From assembly GCA_008933995.1 (NCBI GenBank), contig WARS01000090.1, positions 3,956,425 to 4,020,424 on the forward strand: DNA of 64,000 bases, written 5' to 3'. Positions 34,950 to 46,964 of the stretch are shown piece by piece. Position 1 is the first letter of the stretch. Each line of letters starts with the position of its first letter. Position numbers and translations under genes: made by a program. Under the pieces are notes generated by a model. It made no database searches. It was not told the DNA's origin and saw only the letters and a list, made by a program, of their open reading frames with translations. The DNA is from Datnioides undecimradiatus (lineage: Eukaryota > Chordata > Actinopteri > Lobotiformes > Datnioididae).

Positions 34950-35410
34950 AATCTTCAGTTGAAAGCATTACCTTCACACTCAGCTATCTGTCCACCAAGA
35001 CAGTCAGATACTGAAGACAATATCGCTGTAGACCGAGCCACTAATGAATCTTGAACCCTACCATACCCTCACATGTGAAAAAGACCTCAAGATGCGTAGA
35101 TCTCAGAAACTGTAATTGTTCATAACCCGAAGGAGGCAGTTCACCATTTTTTGTCAGAGTGCGATGGCCTCAGCCTTGGATGGACTAACCCTCACCCTGG
35201 CCCTGCTTCACAATTAGCTGCAGCCAACCCCAGCATATGCGGGGGTTTCACGGTCAGTACTGCATCATCTGCAAAAAGCAGAGAAGCAGTCCTTAGATTG
35301 GAGACTCTCGCTGCCTCAGTTCATTCTACATATTCTGTCCACTGCTTGAATAGAAAAGGCGCAGGCTTGGTGGAGCCAAACAGCCAGAAGAGCCCACATG
35401 GCTGAGAGTA
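34950..35410 (-). mobile_element. LINE fragment, RT region
   Basis: On the minus strand, blocks in changing frames match a fish LINE reverse transcriptase: an LFIQAVDRICRMN-type segment (consensus 'LFIIFMDRISRR'), FCR.CS at the F(A)DD position, RVSPSKAEAIAL, VNCLLRV and a YLEVFFTCEG-like block. Stops and frameshifts are frequent. It is the same family as the plus-strand piece at 21180-21570. DNA at 34760-34950 and 35410-35700 may extend it, but I cannot align those parts. Confidence 0.65.
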
Positions 35411-35419
35411 TGGACACAG

Positions 35420-36020
35420 CTCACGCCTTAGTTAGCCAGTCCCACGGCTTCCCTTTCCCAAATCAACACCCCTGCAGAGAGAGGCTGATCAGTGTGAAGC
35501 CTCGACACACTGCTTGCATTGCTGGAGCATACTGTCCAATCCAGGGTTTTAAACACTGGACCCACCATCCCATCTGTCAGTCCATAGGTAGCCCAGGTGA
35601 ATAATTCTCTTTTCCTGCTGAGAGTGGCCATGGTAAAGCCCTGCTTCCCTTGCCTGGGTCGCCTCATGTCTTGCCCAGGGCCTACCAATATGTAGATTTA
35701 CAGTGTATAAATATAACATCGTGTTTCTGCCTCTTCCTTACACCCAAACCTCTGGACACTCCAAGTATTTGCTCAGCTGACGCATCAGTTTATCTTATTC
35801 CAGTCGCATCTAACGTTGACTGGTAACCCCATTAAGCATAATTTACCTCACCCCCTCCTCTCTTCTCTTTCTCCCCTTTGCACACTCTCAGTCTGTAACA
35901 GATTACTAATAAAGTCACTAAGCAGGAGTGATTCTCTTTTGCACATAGAAGAACATCTTCCTCTCTCGTTCTCTCCCTCCTCCATCTCAATCTTACTTTA
36001 ACTCTCTCTTTCTCACTCCA
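35420..36020. other. Unassigned sequence beside the LINE
   Basis: Contains an 86-codon minus-strand open frame (35428-35688) of unknown origin, possibly more of the LINE, and a C/T-rich stretch at 35840-36030. No gene supported. Confidence 0.35.
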
Positions 36021-36028
36021 TCTTACTG

Positions 36029-36029
<1 letters not shown>

Positions 36030-36059
<30 letters not shown>
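36030..36059 (+). repeat. Compound (CT)n(CA)n microsatellite
   Basis: CT array passing directly into a CA array. Confidence 0.9.
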
Positions 36060-36064
36060 GTTCA

Positions 36065-37280
36065 GATGTACAACAAAATTGTTGATCCTTGTCTCTTCCT
36101 ACCACCGAAGATTCTCCTGGGTATTGAAGTATGTACGTGCAGGCATGATGTCTGGAACAACAGATGGGGAAAAGATCTCCCAGGTGAGGGGAATATCAGA
36201 GGTCCTCTGTAAAGAACACAGAAAAAAACAAAACAAAAAACAAAACAAAACATGAGCTGAGGATTGTGCAGGCAGCACACATGCAGAAGTGATTGTTAAA
36301 GTCAATTTGTACCCTAAGCTACAGTGTTTTTGGTCGTTTAAATCTGTCATATTATTTTAAAGAATAAAATTAAAATAGAATAATGACCTTTGAAAGAGCT
36401 TCTAGTCACTCAAGACAGTGCATACTTTAGTCATGTATGCCCCGCCAAAAAAACTCAAAAATCAAGTTAGCAGGTCCTGGTGAGGCAGTCAAAGTGCTGA
36501 ATGCTGCAGATAAAGCATATACAAACAAATATGGGGGATTTCAAAGGATAACATTATCTGCCCAATAGCAGACTCCTCAGCTGGTATTCCCCCGAGGGAG
36601 AAAAATACACAGCAGGATCCACCAGCTTTTTCTGCATCCACAATAAGTTATTCCCTAAGCTTGTAGGATTCAGGAATATTAATCCTCTGTAGAGTAAGCT
36701 CACAGCCACAATGCCTTGGCCCTCCACTGCAGCGGATTCTAAAATCTAAATCCAGTAATGAAATCAGCTGTTACATGTGTGAGCCATGTTGACATTTAGG
36801 GATGCACATTTGGCTTTAAATCAACTTCGTTTCCTATAGCGCTGAATGTCACGGCATCCCACAACTCAGTGTTTTTATGTCTTAATAACTGTGACCTTTT
36901 CCTTTTGCCAATTGGACGCGATGCAAGGATCAATCTGCTGGTTCTGGTAAAGCAACTAATATATGGATTTTGTCGAAAGGTAATGGCCAGTTGGTCTCTG
37001 CGGTCAGAGAGCGTGGTGGTTAGAGCTGCGCTGTGTTTGTACAACTCGCACTGACCTAAGATTGCGAGCAATAAGTGAGGTTTCTGCGCTGACTCTCTGC
37101 AGCGGCCCATCAGAATGACTCGTCTCGCGAGCGCACATTCCTGTCCACCACAGCTCAGAGCACAAAGATGACTCAGATGACCACAAAGCTGCCATAACAT
37201 CCCCCGTGGTTCACTGCTGTTTGTACATGAATGGAAATGTCTTGTTAATGCGTTAGATTAGGTGACTGCAAAAGTTCTCA
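36065..37280. other. Unique sequence, no gene
   Basis: Contains an AAAACAAAAC run (36226-36250). A 134-codon minus frame (36796-37200) has no recognisable domain, and an opposite-strand frame overlaps it. Confidence 0.35.
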
Positions 37281-37284
37281 TATC

Positions 37285-37497
37285 TTATGCGCCAGGGACA
37301 GCCACTACCTGAGGTCTCTGCTGGTTGCCCGGCAACATCATGGCGAAGATGGTTGTTAAACTTTAGCTTTTTTTATGTTGATGTTATGCTACGCTAAGCT
37401 AACCACACGGGCATGAGAGTGGTATCGATCTCATCCTCTAACTCTCAGCAAGGAAGTCAGTGAGCATGTTTCACAAAATGTCAAACTGTTGCTTGAA
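37285..37497. mobile_element. MITE copy, left end missing
   Basis: Right half of the family at 28245: CTGCTGGTTGCCCGGCAAC, TGCTACGCTAAGCTAACC, GGCATGAGAGTGGTATCG, CTCTAACTCTCAGCAAGG and TTTCACAAAATGTCAAACTG. The left terminal repeat is not present. Confidence 0.75.
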
Positions 37498-37499
37498 GC

Positions 37500-39190
37500 A
37501 GGGTTGTTAGCTTTAACAGCGAAGAACTCATGTAAATCAGGTCGTTTAGGATAGAATTTATAAAAAGTGTACATTTGTATATGTAATATGTACTTTTTTG
37601 TAAACTGTAAAGCATCTTTAAGAAGCTTTTTATACTAATTCCTGGGTCATTAGTTGATTAATCGTTTAGTCCGCTGGCAGCCACGTAGTCACTGGTTGTG
37701 CTTTCTTTGTTTGTGCTTATTTTAACTTTTTTTGAGGCATTTTTACACAGTTCAGAGAAAACAACCATTAGATGCAGCCATTCTACTGTACTGAGATCGT
37801 CTCCATCTTTCTGTCCAAGAAACTCCCAGTGACTCCATCATTATAGGACCTGCAAAATCAAGTGCTGCACTCGAGTAATTATAAACTAAAGCTTTTTACC
37901 TGACCTTGTTTTTAGCACCAACATGTAAGCTCAAAGTGATCCTGTTTTTGTCTCGTAAGAGACCACTTCTTTTATTTTTGGTGTTAGATTAATAGAGAGC
38001 TCAACATGTTTGTCATTGACGCTCTTACTTGAGTCTATTTTGGTCTCTTTTAGGATAAAAAATGAATATTAACCACATGGGGGCAAATGGTAAATCAAAT
38101 TGTGGCATCAGACATATTTATAAATTTAGGGGTTGAGAGTTGATTCCTCATTAAGACACCGCGCCAAATAAACACAAAATGAAAATAAATGCAACAAAAA
38201 GAAAGCGAGAAATATAAAAGATGCTTGATTTCGTCGTGACAGCCAAGTCAAACAGCTTAGGTAAGAGATTCAAACAGAACCACCCAGTGTCAAGCTAAAA
38301 TCAGACACTGACACCATACGAATGCAAACTCCATCTTATTTCATTTTCATGTTTCTCCCTTTGTTTTCTGCAGAATGTTGTTGTGATTTTTCTTTAACCT
38401 CTCCTCACCTCGCCCAAGTGTTTGTCTTTGCTGTCTTAAGCAGACTGACTCACAGGTCGCCATGAAGTGGATGTTTTTACTATCTCCATGAGAAAGATTA
38501 TTCAGTCTTTGCATATTTAGGCACTTTGTTCAAACAGGGAATTGACTTTGCTGGGAAAAAACTACAAACAATACAAAGCTCTGGATGCAATTTCTGTTTA
38601 CCATAGGACTAACAGTACCGCACTATGATGATGCATCCTGGAAACCCAATCCATTTAATTAGTAAATAATCTGGTCAGCTAGTGTTATTAATGCTGCAAG
38701 CTTAGTTTGAGTGTATCACAACAAAATGACTGTATTGAAAGAACAAAGGGATTGTTTTATGGCAAATATGAATGCTGCAACATGCCAAAAAAACACATTT
38801 ATTCAGGAAAGTGCATTTTTCATTACCCCTTGTTGTCAGTCAGGCTGTTTTTAATGACATCAGTGACAAAGACACTGAGACGTAGGTAAGCTACGGTTTC
38901 CTGATTGCAGTGTTTATCTGGAAATAAATGTAAAATTACCCAATCAGACGCCTTCAGCGGTGAAACAAACAATCCCCTCGCAATAATTTTGAGGAATAAT
39001 TATTTTTTTTCCTGCAGCCAACTTTGGGTTTCAACTGAAAATGCACACAGTGCCTGAACCTCAGTGAAAAGATGCTCTCATCGCCATGAAGCAGACACTG
39101 AGATGTGTGGAGTGTAGGCCTCTGAGGGAGACAGGGTCTGCAGCTGACAACTGAAGCGTTTTGTATGTTGCAAACTGAGTAATACACAAA
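37500..39190. other. Unique AT-rich sequence
   Basis: A short GTTGATTAATCGTTTAGTC word at 37653 may be a scrap of the 'GGGCTGCAACTAA' repeat. No gene recognised. Confidence 0.35.
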
Positions 39191-39193
39191 CAG

Positions 39194-39227
39194 GCACACA
39201 CACACACACACACGCACACACACACAT
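39194..39227 (+). repeat. (CA)n microsatellite
   Basis: CA array with one CG interruption. Confidence 0.95.
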
Positions 39228-39331
39228 AAGAACACACGAATGTGTTCCAACAGACACACTCAGTGACACCTGCACTGACTCGCAAACAAACAAATGCAAA
39301 GACAGATAGTGACAGGTGAGGTCATGTGCAT

Positions 39332-39379
39332 GCACACACACACACACACACACACACCTACACACACACACACACACAC
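39332..39379 (+). repeat. (CA)n microsatellite
   Basis: CA array with one CTA interruption. Confidence 0.95.
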
Positions 39380-39384
39380 TTTTT

Positions 39385-40095
39385 TCAGCTCCCGAGTTGA
39401 TCAGAGACTGTTACAGTGTCACCTCGCTCCCCAGCTCAAACCCCCCAGGAGATCGCTCTCTGTCACTGACGCCACTCTGAAGACAGCCTCACACAGCCCC
39501 TGTCTGCTACCTGTGTGTGTGTGTGCGTGTGTGTTTGGGGAAGTGAGAGAAATGTTTCCTCCCTGTGGAAAATTTATACTTTTCTATCAAAACCTCTTCT
39601 ATACCAACATTTTTTTATAAGTGTCTGCAGTACCAAGTTCCAGCGAGCTACAAAGCATTAATCACATCAATATCACTTTAAGTGCTTGTGAAATAAAAAA
39701 AGTAAACAGTTCAAATATAGTTAGCATTAATGCTTACTTTTGAAAATGCTGACAAAGTCAACTTTAAATGAAGAAAAAAAAAAAAGAAACAATCTTTCCC
39801 TGAGCTGCAGTTCAAAGTGTCTAAATTTACATCTTGTTTTACAGTTTTGGCTACATACGCCCCAAAAAAAAGGGCTGTTTTGCAGTTAATTTTACATTGT
39901 TTCCCAGCTGAGAAGGACATAATTCATTTCATCTCTCACAAGGCCTGGGGAAATGTGGAAATTCTATGCACAAAGCAACAAAGAAATAGCACAGACTCTT
40001 GTAGTCCCTGTGTTTTGACATCTCTAGGCAGAATGCCACAGCTGAGCTAATGGTGTGGTAAGCGATAAAATGTAGGTTTATGAGGGATTAGTCTG
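39385..40095. other. Unique sequence, no gene
   Basis: Short TG words at 39510-39533 and a poly-A run near 39773-39785 only. Confidence 0.4.
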
Positions 40096-40120
40096 CTGTG
40101 TGTGTGTGTGTGTGTGTGTG
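40096..40120 (+). repeat. (TG)n microsatellite
   Basis: TG array. Confidence 0.9.
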
Positions 40121-40124
40121 CGCA

Positions 40125-41090
40125 CAGTAGACACACATGCGAGCATTTGTACAGAGGCGCACGAGATTCCCCAAGTTTAGCGATGCATTAGTGGTGTTTA
40201 CGACAGCTTTGAGTGGAGCTTACCCCATGCTCTGGCAACGCCCTCCCCACCCCACCCCCCCAACGCCCCCCCTCACCACCCATTCCCTCCTCCTTAACCG
40301 ACACCACCACTGCTACAGACGCTCACACTCAGTAGTCTCAGAGACCAGTATGACAGGGGTTTAGTTAAAGACTGGAATTCTCAGTCACAGATGGTCGGGT
40401 CAGCGAGATTGGGAGGAGGGGTTGGGGTGGTGTGGGTGGTGGTGGTGAGGGGAGTTTGTTGTGGTAGAGGCACTGTGTGTGATGCTAACCCATGTTTAAC
40501 ATGCTGCGTCTTCAAAGGTAGAATGGGCAAATGGGAGATGGATTGATGGATGGATGGATGGATGGAGGAGGGAGATTCAGTTTGGGAAAGACAAGCAGCG
40601 CTAGAAACTGAAGATGGGTGGATGAGGTGTTGATAAAGCTGGAGGATGAGGAGCGGGTGAGAGCACCAAACGAAACAGAGACATGTGGAAAATGAAATAA
40701 CTATTGCAAGGGGGCTGGGTCAGTGCTCCCTCTCCTCACCAGCCCGTGTCTGAAGTGACTGTGTAACATTTCCCGTTAGAACGCCACACACAACTTCAAA
40801 GGCAAAGACAAAAGATAATACAAATGGATGACGACTGCATTTAGTGGTTTTCTGTTAGGAGGTCTGCCTGTTTGTGGGAAGAGTGGGGGGCATTTACATG
40901 TCTGGTCTTAGAAACCTGCTGTCTCCTTTTTCATCTGCAGCCCCATTCATTTTAGATGTTCTGTCCGTTTTATGTATATACTATATTATATTTAAAGTTG
41001 TTTGTTTGATGTGGATTTATTACACAGAATAATGAATAAACAATGCAAATATCTATAGTGTTCTTGGAGCCCGTGCCCCAGTTTGCCCCC
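40125..41090. other. Low-complexity and unique sequence
   Basis: C-rich stretch at 40240-40275, GGT/GTGG-rich stretch at 40405-40465 and a (GATG)n array. No gene recognised. Confidence 0.4.
40545..40565 (+). repeat. (GATG)n tetranucleotide repeat
   Basis: Five GATG units. No SINE body recognised next to it. Confidence 0.85.
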
Positions 41091-41118
41091 CCCCCAACAC
41101 ACACACACACACACACAC
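41085..41118 (+). repeat. Poly-C plus (CA)n
   Basis: C9 run followed by AACAC and a CA array. Confidence 0.85.
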
Positions 41119-41928
41119 TAAACCAGCCTGTGACCAAAGAGGCAGCAGCAGAAAAGTAGGTGCAGTCTACAGGCAAACAACCACAAAGTGAAAGAATCAG
41201 AGTGAGATGCACATGGGGAAAGAAATTATGTTAAGTAGAATTTAATTGGCTTTTCCAGTTTGCACTACAGTAATCTTCACCACATGCATTATTGATCTAT
41301 TATTAAAATCCCAAATAGCCTGCATTTAGCGGGGGCACATACTCATGCGATCTGACAGTCCGTGGCTGGGATCTTCCAGTGCTTCTAGCCCGAAGCAGTC
41401 TGCGCTCAACACCATAAAGCGTCTTGTTTACAATAACAGATTCTGTGTCCACCAGAGAAATGTTTTAAAATGTGTATTTCATGCAGTATCCTTGTCTTTA
41501 AGGTTATAGGGAATTAGTCCATCTAGAAAGTACATTCAGGAATGTTTTTGTTTCCTTGGTAAGAAACGGTGAATCTGCGTGTTGTATAATTTGGGCTTGT
41601 TATTTGCGTATGAGGTATCGGCTATTTATTAATTACTTATTACATGCGTAGCAAGAGGTGTGTATCATCAGGTCTGTACAGGGTTGTTCTCTTAACACAA
41701 ATACAAAAATCACCCCCCCGCCCTCCCCTCTCAAGTGACAGATTAAGCCTGGTGTCTTTATTGACGGACGTTTGGGTTTTTTTTTTTTTTGTATCTCAGA
41801 GTCGAGCGGCGTTTGATATGGGACGCCCACATGCACACACACTTAACAAACAGTGGAATCTTCTTAAATCTATACTAATCCATTATCCTCTGGGTGCGCT
41901 GTTTCCGTCTCCTTTCAGTGGGAGGGAT

Positions 41929-41930
<2 letters not shown>

Positions 41931-41969
<39 letters not shown>
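41931..41969 (+). repeat. (TG)n microsatellite
   Basis: TG array ending in CGCCGCGC. Confidence 0.95.
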
Positions 41970-41972
<3 letters not shown>

Positions 41973-42219
41973 CGCGCTGCACTGATGTCGTTAATGTCAG
42001 CCATAGTCAACATGCAGTCCCTGGGCGTAAAACTATGTACAGCGCACGCAGGATACTTGGATACTCGGATGAATAGTTGGAAATAAGATTATTGCTTTTC
42101 CCTCGCTGGATTTCCACAAAAACCCAATGAAACACGTCATTTAAAATCCAAAACAGAAACAAATGATCCCTCACGCCCTCTTCCTGTGCACATTCTTGCC
42201 TGTGCGTGTGTGAATTCAG

Positions 42220-42388
42220 ACAAGACTGTATGGGTAATGAGGCAGCATCTGTTGTGACTCTCTACTGCGAAGAAACACCAATCAAAGATGATTATGATGT
42301 TGACAAAGTTACCCAGCAGATAGCACTTATTCAGTCCCTGCAGGAGTCGACTGTTTTAAATGGAGCCAGAGAAAACATTTTTATTGGG
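42220..42388 (+). other. Possible internal exon of an unrecognised gene
   Basis: A stretch of about 56 codons is open in one frame, starts after GTGTGTGAATTCAG (acceptor-like AG) and ends at a GG/GTAGGT donor-like junction just before the in-frame stop. The peptide reads QDCMGNEAAS... with VVTLYCEETPIKDDYDVDK, then VTQQIALIQSLQES and GARENIFIG. It is acidic, of mixed composition and non-repetitive, unlike other open frames here. The upstream pyrimidine tract is only moderate. I do not recognise the protein, and no partner exon is visible, so it may be a chance frame. Confidence 0.2.
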
Positions 42389-42424
42389 TAGGTTTTGGTG
42401 GAGACGGTGTGTTTGGTGTTGTGC

Positions 42425-42600
42425 TGGCGTGGCCGTGAGGAATATAAATGATTTTTGAGCTGTTGTAGTTATTAATGAGTCGAGAATGCCGCACACAAAT
42501 TATTTATTAATGGACCATTATTGGATGCATAACCTCATTGATGAAAAGCACTCTCCCCTTCCTGAACGGCTGAAAGAAGTAAGTGAATCATCCTGGTTGC
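42425..42600. promoter_or_regulatory. Possible conserved non-coding element
   Basis: Unique AT-rich DNA with TTATTAATGAG, AAATTATTTATTAATGG and CATTATTGG words, directly downstream of the candidate exon. Inference from motif density only. Confidence 0.2.
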
Positions 42601-42830
42601 GTCATCCGGAGACACTAGGTGTTGTCGTGCCTCCTGTCGACCACTAGGACAGATGGGGTTGTACTGGAAGTGTGTGAAAGAGTAAATGATTGAATGGGTG
42701 TTAGAAGACAAAGGAGGGAATGGGTACAGTATTTGATTTACTGACTAAAACAAAGCAAAGATCATCCAACGGCGGTGTGCGGTGTGGAAAAAAAAAAAGA
42801 TTCTCCTTTAATCATTGGATGCTGAAATGG

Positions 42831-42985
42831 TTATTTGATTTATTGACTGCTCTATCAACAGAAAATTAATCAGCGGCACGTTTGATAATAAATCATTTGG
42901 GTCATTTATCAAGTAAAAATGCCCCTTGTTTCTTCTTTTGAGCTTCTCAAATGTGGGGATTTGCCGCACTTTGATTAATGTCATT
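42831..42985 (-). mobile_element. 'GGGCTGCAACTAA' family repeat copy
   Basis: ATCAACAGAAAATTAATCAG, TTTGATAATAAATCATTTGG, GTCATTTATCAAGTAAAAAT and GCTTCTCAAATGTGGGGATT are the reverse-complement words of the family seen at 948. Confidence 0.65.
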
Positions 42986-43454
42986 TTAAGTTGAATACAT
43001 TTGTGTAATTAACTGTTTTGAGCAGTAATCTGAAGATGCCATCCTGGGCTCTTGGAAAATGATAAAGGCTATTATTTATTTTCTAAAATAGGGATTAATA
43101 AATAGGGAAAAAAAACAGATTAATGATAATGGAAATAACTGTCGCAGACCATGACCTATTTTCTTATGCATATTGGTAATTTTTAAGAGCTGCATTGGCT
43201 AGGTTGCAAATTTTTGTAATAAGTAATAAACGTTAAATGATTCATCATATATTATATAATAATATGAATATGTTAGAAATATATGCAATATATTTAAGGT
43301 TTGATTAAAGTCTAACAACTAACGTTAGCATTTTATGTGGTGCTGTAATAAGTTACATCAGGATTATGGTTTTTAATGGTGGGCGATGCTGTAGTCGGCA
43401 CACAGGACACAGGACACTGGCTTTCTTTTGCTCATGGCTACACGATTAGAGTGA

Positions 43455-43520
43455 TTAGTGAATTCATTGATTTGCTGATTGTCAGAAGATTAGCTGGAAT
43501 TATTTTGATATTTTCTCCAA
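43455..43520 (-). mobile_element. Short piece of the same dispersed repeat
   Basis: TTGATTTGCTGATTGTCAGA then AGATTAGCTGGAATTATTTT resembles the family's terminal segment. Same orientation as the copy at 42831. Confidence 0.45.
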
Positions 43521-43524
43521 TTAG

Positions 43525-46500
43525 CATGGAAATTCAATTATAGTTGTAATCTATATATTGATTTTATTATATTTTATTCTCGCTTCTGATTCTGTCACTG
43601 TAGTTTTCTTTTTGATTTGATTTAATATCTTGTTTTTCTTTTACTGTATTTTTTTCATCAACACTAATCCAAAGCACTTTGTGTACTGAGATTGCCATAT
43701 AACTAAACTCTCCTTACTCATATTGTGTGAAAATGCTCTAATCTAAGGACCGCCCGTGTTCAGTTTCCTACAAGGCAACAAAGATCTTGATCGTTAATGT
43801 GCTGACATCCAAACAGATTTCAAAACGCACAAACATCCTCCTAATGATCTGATTCCCTGAGCTTTAGGCAGATATATAGTAGGTCTAATTCCAGGAACAC
43901 ATGTTGTTGAAGGATTGCTGCTTTATAATACCCAGGAGTCATGTAGGGTTAGTGTGAGCCCTCTGCCTTTGTGAAAAACTCCATGCACTGACAGCTCTTA
44001 CTAAGGAGCCATTATCCTGACCTTTAGGCTGAAGGCACTGCAGCTTGAAGTATTCATAGTATTCAAAACTGCTCCAGTGCATGTATTTTCATACTTCTTT
44101 GTCATTACTGCTGCTTTTCCTTTTTCCTCACGCTCCACTATTCCATTGCATCTACCAGTCCAACGCGTTGATGTTAAGTAACTCGGTATGCATCAGGGCT
44201 TCACTTGTAAATGTATGCTCGTGCTGAGGGTACGTAAGGTTATGTAGATGCAAAATACAAACTAATACATCGTTTCCTCTTGATGATAATTTCATAATTT
44301 GAAAAACATCTCATCTCCATCTGCCTTTACCTAATTTTGATGTACACTGAAAATTCATTAATCTTTTCTTCCATTCCGCCTCTATGTTCTTCCATCCCTG
44401 CCTAATCCATTATTCATGTGCCTCTCTGCTTTATCTGTCTCTAACATAAACTGACTCCACTTGAGTTGTAAACAGATACATGCTACCTCCCTGTATATCT
44501 ATTTACCCATATTTTTATCGCCCTGTCCTTTGTAAAAGAAACACATTTGTTCATAACAATGTGAATCATATTATTGTTTTCGATTCCATTATAGAGGTAG
44601 ATAGGTAAGATGACTTTCCTATCCATTTACTGTACACACCAATAATGCCCCAACTGTTTTAGAATGAAGCTGCTGTTTACTCTATGCTATTACCCGCTTT
44701 GTTACACTTATCATTACATCCGATATTAAAGGAAAATTAGTATAAAATAGGCCTATATCACAGTGCTTACATGTGAGTACCATCTCTGTGAAAAGCTGGA
44801 AAGCTAAAACAAAAACAAAACACTAGGAGGATAACTGAGGATAACTTTTCACTCAAGAAATACAAGAATCCACTTGAACCCCTGGAGCACTCCTTGCATG
44901 AGCTTATGTGACATGCAAACTACTCAACATGCAATTCAGCTCGACTGTTCCAATGGTAAATTAGTTGTTGAAGTGGTTTATGAGTAGAAGTGGTTGACCC
45001 GTGTGTCATCAGAGGCAAGGTTACATTAATTGTCTGGTTCCTCAGGTGCGTCATGCATTTGTCATGCACTGTGCTTATTTGCTGTTTTGTCAACTGCTGA
45101 AGACAGAAGATAGACACCAAACTCTTTTTTATATACTGAATATGAAGCTCGAGGCCGCAAGCGGCTAGCAATGCTAGTATCTGCTGGTATCTGTGCATAC
45201 GACAGACTTTGAATAGGCGAGGTAACTGAAAATACAGTTTGGTCAGAGGCTTATTTGTTGAATCAAATGAGGCATCAAGCCTTGGAAAATCCTGTATACT
45301 TTTGAATTTAGATAAACCATTCCTATGAGGCACTTACATGTGAGGTTTAGGTGGTACTGTGAAACAGTGGAGGCTCCCAAAGCGACTAGCATAGATGCTG
45401 CTACAGCATTATTTATTGGAGACTGTTGTTTATTAAACGCTGAACAATGAACGGCACTGAAGTCTTTTCACAGTCTCTTTTCTGAAGTAGCTTCAGCAAG
45501 TTTGATTTACCGACTGACTCTGAAGCAGTCTAACCCCATCTTTTGGTTCTTTGAGCTAACTGGTCAATGTTAGCCTGTGATAGAGTGTGAAAGACCGACA
45601 GTCTATCCACTTACCTTAGTATTTCTGTTCACCCTTTTCCAAACCATGTCAACGACAGCCTTCCCAGATGTTTCTGTGAAACAAACCATCTGGCTTGTCA
45701 GGTTAGGGCACAGCCGCATGCCATTTTAATTATTAAACAATAATGTCGTTTTCAATATTCACTGAAATTAATCCACTGTCCCTTTTTAAAATAAAAAATC
45801 AATATTACAACTTGCGGAGCCAGTCGTGGTTCGATGGCTCTAGCCTTCGAATGAACTTGCTAGTGGTGCTGTTAACTTGGCTACCCTCGTTGGTCACATG
45901 ATTCTCACCTTGCACGTTATAGTGGTCTGTTATGAGTCTCATTTGCTTTTGCATGTCTTTCTGTTGTGCTAAGCTAACTGTCTGCTGGCTAAAGCATCAG
46001 TATGTGCTTTATCGTCTTGTCAAGGTTATGATTTATAAAACACAGCAACAATATTTTCTTCTGCATATTCGGTTTTGGCATACCCCTTGAGTTGAATCAG
46101 TTAAGACTGTCAAAGCATGCATAACTGGGCACATAGATGCACAGAAGACAATGAACAGTAGTGAGGTGGTGCTTCAGAGACACTGCATCCTGGAGTCTTC
46201 AAGTGTTTTGATGTTTGCCTCTTTGATCTTGTTGGCTGCTCCACTAAGCTAGATGGCACTCAGTCGAGACCCTGCCTGTGCCAGTGCTACGTAATTGTCA
46301 GAATATGCCAATTTCACAAGTTCGAGTTTCATCAGAAACTTAATTATGTTCATAAGGCCTCATTAACAACTTGTTTCACATCAGGTGATGCACACATTTT
46401 CATGAATACACCTGCCTGCACGGGTCATAAGATACGCCTGCTTATTGATTCTTACTACACCACATCACCATACAGCGCTCTGCACCCCAGTTCTTTTTTA

Positions 46501-46890
46501 GGGACCATTAGAGCTGACCTTGTACAGCAGCAGCTTCTCAGCATTCAGCAGCACTGGATTTGTCATGATTGGGCACCTGCATGTTTGACACTTATTGAGA
46601 CACATGGTTTAATGGAAAGATTCATCCATTCTGAATTCTTATATTCCTGTAAGCTACCCACACCACAGCGCACGATAGTCATCTAGTATAAACTCGAGTT
46701 TCTCAGTCTAACCAACATGTCAACCACAAGTTTTTTGAGAATTTCAAACATAGACCAATATAAATAAAAATATACGGCCTCTGCTCAGCTTCTCTGGCAA
46801 CCGTAATAACCCATGTTTTAAAGGACAAATCCACAGTCAATCACTATCAGGTCACAAACTGCTGCTGCTATACGTCTTTATAGCAAACCC
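43525..46890. other. AT-rich unique sequence, no gene
   Basis: Contains a 137-codon minus frame (44920-45333) without recognisable domains or splice sites, and a short MITE-like word, TGCTAAGCTAACTG, at 45967. Nothing else is supported. Confidence 0.35.
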
Positions 46891-46895
46891 ACTAT

Positions 46896-46959
46896 CAGTG
46901 GTGTCAGCAGGTGTTTTGCGTCATCTGTCAAATGTAAAACACCTGCAGTGACATCACTG
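46896..46959 (+). other. Strong hairpin, miRNA-precursor-like
   Basis: Arm 1, CAGTGGTGTCA plus GCAGGTGTTTT (46896-46917), pairs with arm 2, AAAACACCTGC plus TGACATCACTG (46936-46959). This gives 22 base pairs with one G-U pair and a two-base bulge (AG at 46947-46948). The loop is 18 bases (46918-46935). Size and shape fit a short pre-miRNA stem, but a small palindromic MITE would look similar. Strand of any transcript is unknown; I do not recognise a known miRNA. Confidence 0.4.
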
Positions 46960-46964
46960 GCTGG

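Noticed and set aside
34766..35014. 82-codon plus-strand frame beside the LINE
   Set aside because: It overlaps antisense to the LINE fragment and matches no protein I know.
36796..37200. 134-codon minus-strand frame
   Set aside because: No domain similarity and an overlapping frame on the other strand. Expected occasionally by chance in this length of DNA.
45820..45850. B-box-like GGTTCGATGGC suggesting a tRNA
   Set aside because: No A box at the right distance and no cloverleaf pairing.
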